In this document: positions 1 to 8,152 of the stretch, piece by piece
How the letters are laid out: the number at the start of each line of letters is the position of its first letter
How positions within the stretch are numbered: the stretch's first letter is position 1
Source of the DNA: RGIG5579 sp045543495
Lineage (GTDB): Bacteria; Bacillota; Clostridia; Oscillospirales; SIG627
DNA length: 47,533 nt
Direction: 5' to 3'
NCBI GenBank assembly: GCA_045543495.1
Contig: JAZQMO010000063.1
Location: forward strand, 1-47,533
Notes under the pieces: generated by a model
Databases searched by the model: none
Told to the model about the DNA's origin: nothing
Seen by the model: the letters and a program-made list of their open reading frames with translations, nothing else
Made by a program: the position numbers and the translations under genes

Positions 1-1
1 T

Positions 2-457
2 GTGGAGCAGGATAAATACTACATTTCCATGTCTTATATGCAGCTGGGTGCTTACTGCATTCCTTACTCCGTAGAGCAGGCTGAGGACTGGGAGACCAAC
101 GGATTCAGCTCCGGTGCAGAGCAGTGCGCTTACTTCCTGGAAGCATTCGCATACTACTCCATGCAGATCCTCACTCCCGCCTTCTATGATCAGGTCATTC
201 TCAAGCAGTCCGTTCGTGACTCTGAGTCTGCCGAAATGGTCAGAATGGCTCTGGAGAACAAGGTTTACGATCCCGTTGCCGGTTATGACTTCGGTTCTCT
301 CTGCAGCATCTTCAAAGAAGCAGGTTCTCCCGAGGCAGGCGTTGCCGGTACCGATGTATACTTTGATACCTTAGGCTCCCTGTACGATGCTCGCTACAAG
401 TCTGCCCGTAAGGCTCTCAACGATTACATCAAGTACATCAACACCGAAGAGGTTTGA
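2..457 (+). CDS. Extracellular solute-binding lipoprotein, C-terminal part (5' end outside window)
   Basis: This is the last 151 codons of a solute-binding protein; the start lies before the window. It aligns without gaps to residues 354-504 of the protein at 2729-4243, with long identical blocks around the YSVEQAEDWETNG and QCAYFLEAFAYYSMQ motifs, so it is the first of three tandem paralogues. Binding proteins of this type capture a ligand, usually an oligosaccharide, outside the membrane and pass it to an ABC permease. The stop codon is at 455-457 and a hairpin terminator follows. Its 3' flank is almost the same as that of the third copy, which shows that the duplicated unit included the terminator. 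The ligand cannot be told from the sequence. Confidence 0.85.
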   Translation: MEQDKYYISMSYMQLGAYCIPYSVEQAEDWETNGFSSGAEQCAYFLEAFAYYSMQILTPAFYDQVILKQSVRDSESAEMVRMALENKVYDPVAGYDFGSLCSIFKEAGSPEAGVAGTDVYFDTLGSLYDARYKSARKALNDYIKYINTEEV

Positions 458-484
458 TCGTAGATTGTAAATGAAAACAAAAAA

Positions 485-511
485 GCAAGGCGATTTCGCC
501 TTGCTTTTTTT
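485..511 (+). terminator. Rho-independent terminator of the first solute-binding protein gene
   Basis: The 8-bp stem GCAAGGCG/CGCCTTGC with a 4-base loop is followed by a run of T. The same hairpin recurs at 4272-4298 after the third paralogue, and in split form at 2229-2236 and 2560-2567 after the second. Confidence 0.9.
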
Positions 512-615
512 GTGCGTAATTATTTTGAAAAAACACCGTTTTTGTTCTTTCAATTTCGGCAAAAGCAGATTAAAAATGATTTATCACCGTTTGTTCAAAA
601 ATCGTTCGAAAACTA

Positions 616-644
616 TTTACAAAAAGAGGGCTTTATGATAGACT
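616..644 (+). promoter_or_regulatory. Probable sigma-A promoter of the second solute-binding protein gene
   Basis: TTTACA (616-621) and TAGACT (639-644) are separated by 17 bases, about 55 bases before the start codon. The third paralogue has a comparable arrangement, with ATAGA-type -10 sequences in both. The separate promoters and terminators suggest that the paralogues are transcribed individually. Confidence 0.55.
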
Positions 645-699
645 GAAGTTAGTTTATCGTCGGTATGATGGTAACAATCTATGCAAAGGAGAAAAAAGT

Positions 700-2211
700 A
701 TGAAAGCAACCAGAATTCTCTCTTTGATCCTGGCTATTGTGATGCTTTCCACCTCCTTCCTCTTCGTCGCCTGTGCGAAGGAAGAAGAGGAGGGCGGCAA
801 GGGTGGCGGCGTAGCGGTCAACACCGAAGCCGAGGACGAAAGCAAAAAGTACACCGCCGAGATCAAAAACCTGAACGGACACGAGTTTCACTTTCTGACC
901 CGTGGCACCAACCCCACCAGCCACCTGGCGACCCACGCCGTGTATGCGGAGACCACCAACGGAGAAAAAGTGAACGATGCGGTTTACGCCCGCAATGCAC
1001 AGCTTGCGGAAAAGTACAACTGTACCATTACTGAAGAGCGGTATTCCAACCCCGGTGCATCCGCCCGTGAGTCTCTCATTGCAGGGGACTATGTGGCAGA
1101 CTTTATTATGGGTACCGCATACCAGACCAGAACGCTTGCTTCCGCAGGTCTTTTGGTTGACTTCAACACCTTGGAAAATATCGACCTCACCAAGGCTTGG
1201 TGGGATCAGAACGCCATGGCGGGTATGAACGTGGGCGGTAAGACCTTCTTCATCACCGGCGATGCCGCCACCTTGGATGACAGAGGCTCCTGGATCATGT
1301 ATGTCAACCGTGATATCCTGCATATCTACGATCCCAACCTTGATATTTACGATGTGGTAAGAAAAGGCGAATGGACTCTCGAGTACATGGCTAAGATCAT
1401 GAGTGAGACTGCCGCCGATATGGACGGTGACGGCCAGATCACCAAGATCGGCACCGACCGCTTCGGCTATACCGGTGAGAGAAACAATAACTGGTATCAC
1501 ATTGCCGCACAGAACATTACTCTGGCCAAGCCCACTCCCTCCGGCGACTTTGAGATCTTCCCCACCTTAGGAAGTGATCTTCTCACCGCTTGGGAAGCCG
1601 CCCGAAAGGTGCTGGCTTCTCCCTACCGCATTGTCAGCGATACCGGTAACTACTTCAGAAACAATCTGTCCACCTTCTGGGGCTGTAATGTGGGTACGAT
1701 GCTGAATGCAGGTAACGTGACCATCAACATCGGCTTCCTTCCCCTGCCCAAGCAGAGTGTGGAGCAGGATAAGTATTATACTGCAGTAGAGTATATCCAG
1801 CTCGGTTCTTACTGTATTCCTTACTCCGTAGAGCAGGCTGAGGACTGGGAGACCAACGGCTTTACCTCCGGTGCAGAGCAGTGCGCTTACTTCCTGGAAG
1901 CATTCGCCTACTACTCCATGCAGATCCTCACCCCCGCCTTCTACGATCAGGTCATTATGAAGCAGTCCGTCCGTGATGCCGAGTCTGCCGAAATGGTTCG
2001 GATGGCACTGGAGAACAAGATGTACGATCCGGTCGTGGGATACGATATGGGCTCTACCATGGCAATCTTCAAGGGTGCCTGCGGAAGTGCGGGCGAGATC
2101 GCAAACGATCTGGAATATGACGGCATCTCCACCCTGTACGATGCCCGTTATCAGGCCGCCCGTAAGGCCCTCAACGATTATATCAAGTATATCAACACCG
2201 AAAGTCTTTGA
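700..2211 (+). CDS. Extracellular solute-binding lipoprotein (tandem paralogue 2)
   Basis: This 503-residue lipoprotein is predicted to be the ligand-binding component of an ABC importer anchored outside the membrane. A signal peptide ends in the lipobox LFVAC with the lipidated Cys at 25, followed by an acidic Glu/Gly linker. Near residues 239-250 lies a DMDGDGQIT loop with the D-x-D-x-D-G spacing of a calcium-binding loop, a feature also found in other sugar-binding proteins. The ATG has an AAAGGAG ribosome site 10-15 bases upstream. It is very close to the third copy along its whole length, and most conserved in the C-terminal third. No permease gene lies beside it, so the transporter partner must be elsewhere; the ATPase at 18922-20043 is a possible motor. 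Family assignment is by overall look and motifs; the ligand is unknown. Confidence 0.85.
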   Translation: MKATRILSLILAIVMLSTSFLFVACAKEEEEGGKGGGVAVNTEAEDESKKYTAEIKNLNGHEFHFLTRGTNPTSHLATHAVYAETTNGEKVNDAVYARNAQLAEKYNCTITEERYSNPGASARESLIAGDYVADFIMGTAYQTRTLASAGLLVDFNTLENIDLTKAWWDQNAMAGMNVGGKTFFITGDAATLDDRGSWIMYVNRDILHIYDPNLDIYDVVRKGEWTLEYMAKIMSETAADMDGDGQITKIGTDRFGYTGERNNNWYHIAAQNITLAKPTPSGDFEIFPTLGSDLLTAWEAARKVLASPYRIVSDTGNYFRNNLSTFWGCNVGTMLNAGNVTINIGFLPLPKQSVEQDKYYTAVEYIQLGSYCIPYSVEQAEDWETNGFTSGAEQCAYFLEAFAYYSMQILTPAFYDQVIMKQSVRDAESAEMVRMALENKMYDPVVGYDMGSTMAIFKGACGSAGEIANDLEYDGISTLYDARYQAARKALNDYIKYINTESL

Positions 2212-2239
2212 TCCCGAAAGAGAAAAAAGCAAGGCGATT

Positions 2240-2559
2240 GTGGCACCCTCCGTAAGGAAGGTGCCACAGTTTTATATTCGCCTGACGGCGAGTTTTATTG
2301 CTTCGCAGTTCCATTTGGTTTTCGCCAAGTGATATTGTCCTTCGGACAGTTTTGTGGCGAATATAATATAACGAAAGCCACAAGGCTTTCCTATCACTTG
2401 ACCGCAGGTCGAATATCACGGCAAGCTCTTCGTTTGCAATCTCACTTTACCTGCCGAGAATGATATTTTTTTCGGCAAGTATTACCTTTCTCAAAGTATC
2501 ATTTATACATTTTGCATAGAAAAACGGAGACTGCTTCTTTACGAACGATCTCTGTTTTT
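2240..2559. repeat. Hairpin-rich insert of about 320 bp splitting a terminator
   Basis: The terminator found intact after paralogues 1 and 3 is broken here: its left arm is at 2229-2236 and its right arm plus T-run at 2560-2573. Between them lies a non-coding mosaic of short palindromes: GTGGCACC/GGTGCCAC (2240-2267), TATATTCGCC/GGCGAATATA enclosing 2273-2365, GTCC/GGAC (2337-2347), AAAGCC/GGCTTT (2374-2389), GACC/GGTC (2400-2410), and a terminator-like AAAAACGGAGA/TCTCTGTTTTT (2520-2559). GATATT/ATATCA-like spacers separate several of these. No protein is encoded. It resembles the non-autonomous hairpin-cluster repeats seen in Clostridia genomes; that likeness is from memory. It fills most of the 517-base gap between the paralogues. 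Confidence 0.7.
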
Positions 2560-2658
2560 CGCCTTGCTTTTTTTGTGCTTTTTGGCCAAGAAAGATGGGG
2601 GGGAACGGGTCAAAATATAGAAAACTGTGAATAATTTGTGAAATATAAAATAAGCCCT

Positions 2659-2686
2659 TTTCATTTAATTTCTTTTGTGATAGAAT
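2659..2686 (+). promoter_or_regulatory. Probable promoter of the third solute-binding protein gene
   Basis: TTTCAT (2659-2664) and TAGAAT (2681-2686) are separated by 16 bases. A GTGATAGAAT block of the same form occurs in the promoter at 20114-20142. Confidence 0.5.
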
Positions 2687-2728
2687 GATTTTACCCAAAA
2701 AGGGAATAATTTTAAAGGAGAAAAAAGA

Positions 2729-4243
2729 ATGAACGCAAAAAGAATCCTTTCTTTGATTCTCGCAGTTCTCATGCTCTCTACCTCCTTCCTCTTTGTTGCT
2801 TGCGGCAAGGATGAGGAAGAAGGCGGCAAGGGTGGCAATGTTGCCATTAACACCGAAGCTGAAGACGAAAGCATGAAGTACACTGCCGAAATCAAAAACC
2901 TGAACGGTCACGTGTTCCACTTCTTGACCCGTGGTACCAACCCCTCCAGCCACTTGGCTACCCACGCCGTGTATGCGGAGACCACCACCGGTGATAAGGT
3001 GAATGACGCCGTTTATGCCCGTAATGCGCAGCTGGCTGAAAAGTACAACTGCTCCATCACCGAGGAAAGATACTCTAACCCCGGTAAGTCCGCCCGTGAG
3101 TCCCTCATTGCAGGCGACTACATTGCTGACTTTATCATGGGTACTGCAGCTCAGACCAGAACCCTCGCTTCCGCAGGTCTTTTGGTTGACTTCAACACCC
3201 TGCAGAACATTGACCTCACCAAGGCTTGGTGGGATCAGAACGCCCTGAACGGCGTAAATGTTGGCGGTAAGAACTTCTTCATCACCGGTGATGCCGCTAC
3301 CTCTGACGACAGAGCTTCCTGGATCATGTGGGTAAACCGTGATATCATCGAGAAGTATGACTCCTCCATCGATATTTACGATATCGTGAAGAAGGGTGAG
3401 TGGACTCTTGAGTACATGGCTAAGCTCATGAATGAGACCGCTGCTGATATGGACGGTGACGGCCAGATCACCAAGATCGGTACCGACCTGTTCGGTTACA
3501 CCGGTGAAAGAGGAAACAACTGGTTCCACGTAGCTGCCCAGAATGTTACCCTTTCCAAGATCTCCCCCTCCGGCGATATCGAAGTTCCCCCTCAGCTGAG
3601 CAACGAGATCCTCACTGCTTGGGAAGCTGCAAAGCCCGTTATCGCTTCTCCCTACCGTATTGTTGATGACTCTTCCGCTTACTTCAAGAAGGGTCTCTCC
3701 ACCTTCTTCTGCTGCAATGTTGGTACCATGTTGAATGCCGGTGATTCCACCATCAATGTTGGCTTCCTTCCTCTGCCCAAGCAGAGCGTTGAGCAGGAAA
3801 AGTATCACACCTCTATGTCCTACATTCAGCTGGGTACTTATTGCATTCCTTACTCCGTAGAGCAGGCTGAGGACTGGGAAACCAACGGATTCACCTCCGG
3901 TGCAGAGCAGTGCGCTTACTTCCTGGAAGCATTCGCATACTACTCCATGCAGATCCTCACTCCCGCCTTCTATGATCAGGTAATTCTCAAGCAGTCCGTT
4001 CGTGACTCTGAGTCTGCCGAAATGGTTAAGATGGCTCTGGAGAACAAGGTTTACGATCCGGTTGTTGGCTATGACTTCGGTGCAACCCTTGCTATGTTCA
4101 AGGAAGCAGGTTCTCCCGAGGCCGGTAAGCCCGGTACCGATGCTTACTATGATACTCTCGGTTCTCTGTACGATGCTCGTTACGGCGCCGCTCGTAAGGC
4201 TCTCAACGATTACATCAAGTACATCAACACCGAAGAGGTTTGA
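2729..4243 (+). CDS. Extracellular solute-binding lipoprotein (tandem paralogue 3)
   Basis: This 504-residue protein is the third copy of the binding-protein family. It has the same build as the copy at 700-2211: signal peptide, lipobox LFVAC with Cys 25, acidic linker, DMDGDGQIT loop near residue 240, and a C-terminal half rich in aromatic residues. Its last 151 residues are closest to the partial gene at the left edge. Codon choice leans to GGT, GCT and ATC endings, as expected for a strongly expressed gene, whereas copy 2 uses more GGC and GCC. The AAAGGAG ribosome site precedes the ATG. A tandem array of near-identical binding proteins may raise dosage or widen ligand range on one shared permease; that is inference. 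Confidence 0.87.
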   Translation: MNAKRILSLILAVLMLSTSFLFVACGKDEEEGGKGGNVAINTEAEDESMKYTAEIKNLNGHVFHFLTRGTNPSSHLATHAVYAETTTGDKVNDAVYARNAQLAEKYNCSITEERYSNPGKSARESLIAGDYIADFIMGTAAQTRTLASAGLLVDFNTLQNIDLTKAWWDQNALNGVNVGGKNFFITGDAATSDDRASWIMWVNRDIIEKYDSSIDIYDIVKKGEWTLEYMAKLMNETAADMDGDGQITKIGTDLFGYTGERGNNWFHVAAQNVTLSKISPSGDIEVPPQLSNEILTAWEAAKPVIASPYRIVDDSSAYFKKGLSTFFCCNVGTMLNAGDSTINVGFLPLPKQSVEQEKYHTSMSYIQLGTYCIPYSVEQAEDWETNGFTSGAEQCAYFLEAFAYYSMQILTPAFYDQVILKQSVRDSESAEMVKMALENKVYDPVVGYDFGATLAMFKEAGSPEAGKPGTDAYYDTLGSLYDARYGAARKALNDYIKYINTEEV

Positions 4244-4271
4244 TCATAGGTTGTAAATCAAAACAAAAAAG

Positions 4272-4298
4272 CAAGGCGATTTCGCCTTGCTTTTTTTA
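4272..4298 (+). terminator. Terminator of the third solute-binding protein gene
   Basis: The stem GCAAGGCG/CGCCTTGC followed by seven T matches the hairpin at 485-511. Confidence 0.9.
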
Positions 4299-4335
4299 TC
4301 CTCTGAGGAAGAGAAAACAAAATTCTATCTCGTCC

Positions 4336-4536
4336 TTAATCCTTAGTATAGGCTATAATTTGCGAAATATCACAGTCCAATGCGCCGCAAAGCTTATCCA
4401 AGGTTTTGGTTTCTATGTTTTCGTTTGCCCGCAAACGGCGAATCGTTTTGCTGTCGATCCCGCAATTCTCTCTTAAAAAATAAGTGCTGACCCCTTTTTC
4501 TTTCATGGTTTTCCACAACGGATCAAATGTAATCAT
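4336..4536 (-). CDS. Small XRE/Cro-type helix-turn-helix regulator
   Basis: This 66-residue protein consists of little more than a Cro/C1-type DNA-binding domain. The pattern VSTYFLRENCGIDSKTI followed by LRANENIETKTLDKLCGALDC fits the helix-turn-helix and the following helix of the YozG-like short XRE family. The open frame extends upstream to 4707, but the start at 4536 is preferred: an AAGGGGG ribosome site sits just upstream and conservation with the family begins there. The gene lies alone between the binding-protein array and the sugar operon. A perfect inverted repeat covering its likely promoter (4563-4607) suggests that it represses itself. Its other targets are unknown. Confidence 0.8.
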   Translation of the reverse strand: MITFDPLWKTMKEKGVSTYFLRENCGIDSKTIRRLRANENIETKTLDKLCGALDCDISQIIAYTKD

Positions 4537-4562
4537 AAAGGCACCCCCTTGACAAGCTCTAT

Positions 4563-4607
4563 TATGGGGGTTATAATCTTTTTTATTAAGGGGATATAAC
4601 CCCCATA
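4563..4607 (-). promoter_or_regulatory. Perfect 13-bp inverted repeat over the XRE promoter (probable operator)
   Basis: TATGGGGGTTATA (4563-4575) and TATAACCCCCATA (4595-4607) are exact inverse copies with 19 bases between them. On the minus strand a CATAAT -10 lies in the start-proximal arm, with TTAATA 17 bases upstream in the spacer. An operator that brackets the promoter is a typical autoregulation layout. Confidence 0.65.
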
Positions 4608-4740
4608 AAATCGGAGGGAAGAATGCACTACCTATATCGACCGTATTCGAAGGATCCCCTTTCAAAATCGGCTTTTTTGCAGAAGCTGTCTTGAAGCGAT
4701 CCATCATAAATTATAATTGCCGGAACGTTTTGAGGGGGGA

Positions 4741-4766
4741 AGGGGAACTTTTTCAAAAGTTCCCCT
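4741..4766. terminator. Hairpin between the XRE gene and the sugar operon
   Basis: AGGGGAACTTT and AAAGTTCCCCT form an 11-bp stem. It sits beyond the terminator of the minus-strand operon. It may be a second terminator or a repeat-type hairpin. Confidence 0.55.
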
Positions 4767-4775
4767 CTTCCTAAC

Positions 4776-4809
4776 AAAAAAGGACGAGAGTTTTGCTCTC
4801 GTCCTTTTT
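4776..4809 (-). terminator. Terminator of the sugar operon
   Basis: GGACGAGAG (4782-4790) pairs with CTCTCGTCC (4796-4804), with A and T runs on both flanks. It lies 18 bases beyond the stop of the last operon gene and could work in both directions. Confidence 0.85.
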
Positions 4810-4826
4810 GACTTAGAAAAGATAAT

Positions 4827-5447
4827 TTATCTCTTTCTCCACTCGTCGTACTGCTCCATGTAAGCCATTTCCTCTTCGGGGAACTTGCGGAGGGTGTTCA
4901 CAACCTCGCCGTTGTTGTACTTGCGATCAGCAACGTCCTCGGTGGTACCCATAATGGTTACATTGCACTGACGGTGACGGGCACGAACGTGATCCCAGTC
5001 AATGAAGTAGATGTGAGCGAATTCGCCGCCATCCAGCTTGCCATCCTTCAGGGTCATGGTCTCGCTTCTGCCGAAGAAAACAGAGCGGAGGTGGCCATCG
5101 GTATTCATAGAGGTGAAGTTACCGGGCTCCTTTACATAGCGGCCGAACTGAGCGTGCACAGGGCCGGGGTGACGGTACTGATGCTCCTCTGCAAAGTCGG
5201 GGATCATCTTTCTCATAATGTCGAGAAGGTCGTGCTGCAGGTACTCCAGATCGAAGGTATCGAAGTCGTGAGAGCACTCCTGAACCATAACGGAGCAGGT
5301 GGTGTGGTGAGAAACGATAGCAACGGTACCGTTCTTTACGCCGGACTCCTCAACGATCTTCATAACATCGGTGGAGATGTCATGGAAGGTGGGGATCCAG
5401 CCTCTGGACTGAAGCTCGATCTCTTTTTGAACTACTTTGAATTCCAT
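4827..5447 (-). CDS. YjbQ/UPF0047 family protein
   Basis: This 206-residue protein carries the UPF0047 pattern: SHHTTCSVMVQE, later NTDGHLRSVFFG, and GGEFAHIYFIDWDHVRARHRQ near the end. E. coli YjbQ, the family model, is about 140 residues and has weak thiamin-phosphate synthase activity; its real role is unclear. The extra length here comes from insertions (for example the segment around DFAEEHQYRHPGPVHAQ) and a C-terminal tail. It is the last gene of the sugar operon, 39 bases after the isomerase homologue, with a strong AGGAGG site. Its place in a carbohydrate operon suggests a function tied to that pathway, not to thiamin, but this is inference. Confidence 0.85.
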   Translation of the reverse strand: MEFKVVQKEIELQSRGWIPTFHDISTDVMKIVEESGVKNGTVAIVSHHTTCSVMVQECSHDFDTFDLEYLQHDLLDIMRKMIPDFAEEHQYRHPGPVHAQFGRYVKEPGNFTSMNTDGHLRSVFFGRSETMTLKDGKLDGGEFAHIYFIDWDHVRARHRQCNVTIMGTTEDVADRKYNNGEVVNTLRKFPEEEMAYMEQYDEWRKR

Positions 5448-5486
5448 TATATTTTCCTCCTGAAAATAAATTTAAATTAAACTTTT

Positions 5487-6197
5487 TTACGCCTGTCTTG
5501 CGTCCCAGGCTTCACGGACGGCACGGATCATATCGTCCACCATCTTGTATCTTTCCTCGGCGGTAGGAAGACCTACGATACCGGAGGAAGAGCCGGTGGC
5601 ATCTGCTCCTGCATAGATATTGCGGTAAACGTCGTCATAGCACTTGATGCCGGCGCCCTGAAGCACCAGGATCTCGGGGTTAACGTCCTTTACACTGCGG
5701 GTGGAAGCTTCCACATATTCCTTATCGCTTGCCTTACCGGTACCGATGAGCTCGGTGGGCTCAGCAACGATGATGTTGGGCTCAAGATGAGCGATGGCAG
5801 CGGCCTCGGCACAGGAGTCTGCGCAAACGATGGTAGCCAGTCCCACCTCGTCGGCTCTCTTGATGGCGGCCTTCAGATCGGCAATGGAAACGGGCTTCTC
5901 GCAGTGGTTCAGCATAACGCCCTCTGCCCCTGCGGCCACAAGGCTCTCGGGAAGGATATCAGCAAGGCCTCTGCCGGGCTTGAGGGAATCCATATGAGGT
6001 GCGAAAACGTGAATCTTTTCGGTGGCCTCCTTCACTCTGCGAAGCTCCACAATGGGAGTGGTGAAGATAATATCAACATTGTACTTCTTGCTGGCTTCGT
6101 CAGCAACCTTGGCAAGCTCCACCACATCGTCGCCCCAAAGATAGTTCTTGGGACCGATCTCAAAGAAGGGAGCTTTGATTTTCAGATTCTTGATCAT
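5487..6197 (-). CDS. Triose-phosphate isomerase family protein (archaeal-like short form)
   Basis: This 236-residue TIM-barrel protein belongs to the triose-phosphate isomerase family. The catalytic set can be placed: Lys 17 (GPKN), His 98 in MLNHCEKP (LNHSE in archaeal enzymes), and Glu 146 in AEPTELIGTGK, which is the flexible-loop region. Its length and the KPGRGLADILPESL segment match the short archaeal type more than the bacterial TpiA of about 250 residues. Such paralogues can act on other phosphosugars; EryH, for instance, isomerises L-erythrulose 1-phosphate. Because it sits in a sugar operon between the SIS and YjbQ genes, a pathway-specific isomerase is more likely than the glycolytic enzyme. 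The ATG is preceded by AAAGGAG. Confidence 0.85.
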   Translation of the reverse strand: MIKNLKIKAPFFEIGPKNYLWGDDVVELAKVADEASKKYNVDIIFTTPIVELRRVKEATEKIHVFAPHMDSLKPGRGLADILPESLVAAGAEGVMLNHCEKPVSIADLKAAIKRADEVGLATIVCADSCAEAAAIAHLEPNIIVAEPTELIGTGKASDKEYVEASTRSVKDVNPEILVLQGAGIKCYDDVYRNIYAGADATGSSSGIVGLPTAEERYKMVDDMIRAVREAWDARQA

Positions 6198-6209
6198 ATT
6201 CGTTCTCCT

Positions 6210-6806
6210 TTATTTCTTGTTGAGTCTCTCGCCAACGGCTCCGCCGGGGTGGGTGAGAGCAAACTGTTCGTTCACAAAGCCGGTCTCCTCAATGAGTGCG
6301 GTCTGCAGGGCATCAAACACGGAGGAAAGGGCCACGAAGCTGGAGGTGGACTGAGAATTGTACTTATCCGTCTCCAGATCCACGCGCATGGGGATCACGA
6401 TATCGGAGCCCTGCGCAAGGGGAGAATCCATCTTCTCGGTCACGGCGATCACCGTGGCACCCTTGGTCTTGGCAATGTTCATAATGGGAAGGAGCTCTGC
6501 GGTCTTGCCGCCTCTGGAGGCGAGAACCATAACATCACCCTTCTGAATAAAGCCCATACCGCCGTGCACGGCCTCTGCGGGAGAAATAAATCTTGCAGGG
6601 CGCTCAATGCAGCACAGGGAGTGAGCAAAGTGGGTGCAGCAGATGCCGGAGTGGCCGCAGCCTGCGGTTCCGATGCGCTCTGCCTTTGCCAAAGCCTCAA
6701 CGGCCTTGCCGAATACATCCCAATCCATCACTTCCTTGGCACGGGTGATCTCTCTTGCTTCAATGTCAAATGCCGCCTTGGCGGCGATCAATGCTTCGTT
6801 TTTCAA
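6210..6806 (-). CDS. SIS-domain sugar isomerase (KdsD/GutQ-like, no CBS domains)
   Basis: This 198-residue protein is a single SIS domain. It shows the phosphosugar-binding turn GTAGCGHSG near residues 46-54, the ASRGGKTAEL segment, and near the end HPGGAVGERL, which is the hallmark of arabinose-5-phosphate isomerases (KdsD, GutQ, KpsF). Those enzymes carry two extra CBS domains; here they are absent. It probably interconverts a phosphorylated aldose and ketose, but the substrate is not known. The start is TTG at 6804-6806, overlapping the TGA stop of the upstream gene by 4 bases, with a GAGG site upstream; coupling of translation is likely. Confidence 0.82.
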   Translation of the reverse strand: MKNEALIAAKAAFDIEAREITRAKEVMDWDVFGKAVEALAKAERIGTAGCGHSGICCTHFAHSLCCIERPARFISPAEAVHGGMGFIQKGDVMVLASRGGKTAELLPIMNIAKTKGATVIAVTEKMDSPLAQGSDIVIPMRVDLETDKYNSQSTSSFVALSSVFDALQTALIEETGFVNEQFALTHPGGAVGERLNKK

Positions 6807-8152
6807 GACTCATATACCTCGATTCCGAGAATTTGGCAGATGTTTCTGATCTGCTGACGGTTGTCACCGTAGGTGATGATGTAGTGCTGGCAAGCCACGT
6901 GCTGTGCAAAATCCTCTACGTTTGCCATCTCGATCTTCAGGGAGGGCAGCTGAGGAGCGGGCTGAGCCCAGCCGTACTCTTCCCACTTGGGAGGAGTCTT
7001 GCCGGTGCCGTGCACCATGTGCATCATATACTTTCCGTTCTTGTAAACCAAGCGGCTCATGGTGAGCTCGCCCGTCTTTACCTTGGAAATGTTCAGAATA
7101 CCCTGATTGAGCAGACCGAAGGCGGCGGGCATTACGGTAACCTCACCGTCTACTACCTGACCGGGTACATAGTCGGGAACACCGGCCAGAACGCCATCCT
7201 CAAAGAATTCATAGAATTCCAGATAGAAGGGAGTTCCGCCAACCAGCTCCTTCATCAGCATCAGAGTGATACAGCCCAAGGAGTCATTCTCGGGAACGGT
7301 CAGGTAGCCGTCCTCCTGAAGGAGCATAAACACGGGAGCAGGGGGGAAGCCCATAAACTTCTTCATACCGTCCACATCCTTGAGGGAAATGGCCTTGTAG
7401 CCTCTCTCCTCGGCGATCTGCTTCACGGTCAGATAGTAAGCGGCGGCGGTCTTCATAGGCTCGTCGCTGCAGGGAGCGGTAAAGTGCCACTTCTTAATGC
7501 GGTTCTCCACCACATCCATGATCTCCTTCTCATCCAGCTTCTCAAATCTCTGCTGCATTTCCAGCATTTCGAAGGTTTCGATCTCGGGACCGATGACCTT
7601 CTTGAGGGAAGCGCCGTCATACAGGGTGCCGTACAGGTTCATATCACGGTAGCCTGCCATACCGGCCTTCTGATGACGAATGTTCTTGGCTGCGATGGCA
7701 GCCTTGCAATAATCGGCAACTCTCTTGGAGTTGGAGGGCTTGCCGATGATATCGTAAATATAAGTGAAGGTGTAGCCCATATCCTCCAGAGCGGCTCTCA
7801 GACCCGTGGTACCTGCCTGATCGGCGGTGGTCACGATTCTGCCGTCCTCCATCCAACCGCAAAGGCCCCAAAGGACCACGGGAAGGTGACGGAAGTGCTC
7901 GCTGATCTTGATCACTGCGTGGGTGGGGATCCAACCTGCCACACAGAGAACCAAAGCATCAAAGCTCTCCTTCTTCAGTGCCTCAATGGCACCCTTAACC
8001 TGTACTTCTTCGTAATCGTCAGCCACGGGAATGACCTTCACCAGGTCCAGCCCCTCCTTCTCCAGCGCCTCGGCAGCAGCCGTAGCACGGGAAACGATTA
8101 CCTCAACGGGGGTATTGACTTCACCGAAGCCTACAAATCCTACTTTTGACAT
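6803..8152 (-). CDS. L-fucose/L-arabinose isomerase-like protein
   Basis: This 449-residue protein resembles the N-terminal and central parts of L-fucose and L-arabinose isomerases: an opening MSKVGFVGFGEVN, the segment DALVLCVAGWIPTHAV, then HLPVVLWGL and DQAGTTGLRAALEDMG. Members of this broad family isomerise aldoses to ketoses with a metal ion, but many annotated ones are untested, and I cannot map the metal ligands with certainty. It starts 13 bases inside the kinase gene with a GGAGGA site and overlaps the SIS gene by 4 bases, so kinase, isomerase and SIS protein are probably made in fixed proportion. Substrate unknown. Confidence 0.8.
   Translation of the reverse strand: MSKVGFVGFGEVNTPVEVIVSRATAAAEALEKEGLDLVKVIPVADDYEEVQVKGAIEALKKESFDALVLCVAGWIPTHAVIKISEHFRHLPVVLWGLCGWMEDGRIVTTADQAGTTGLRAALEDMGYTFTYIYDIIGKPSNSKRVADYCKAAIAAKNIRHQKAGMAGYRDMNLYGTLYDGASLKKVIGPEIETFEMLEMQQRFEKLDEKEIMDVVENRIKKWHFTAPCSDEPMKTAAAYYLTVKQIAEERGYKAISLKDVDGMKKFMGFPPAPVFMLLQEDGYLTVPENDSLGCITLMLMKELVGGTPFYLEFYEFFEDGVLAGVPDYVPGQVVDGEVTVMPAAFGLLNQGILNISKVKTGELTMSRLVYKNGKYMMHMVHGTGKTPPKWEEYGWAQPAPQLPSLKIEMANVEDFAQHVACQHYIITYGDNRQQIRNICQILGIEVYES

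Noticed and set aside
4563..4607. Terminal inverted repeats of a tiny transposon
   Set aside because: Only 19 bases lie between the arms and they overlap a plausible promoter, so an operator is the simpler reading.
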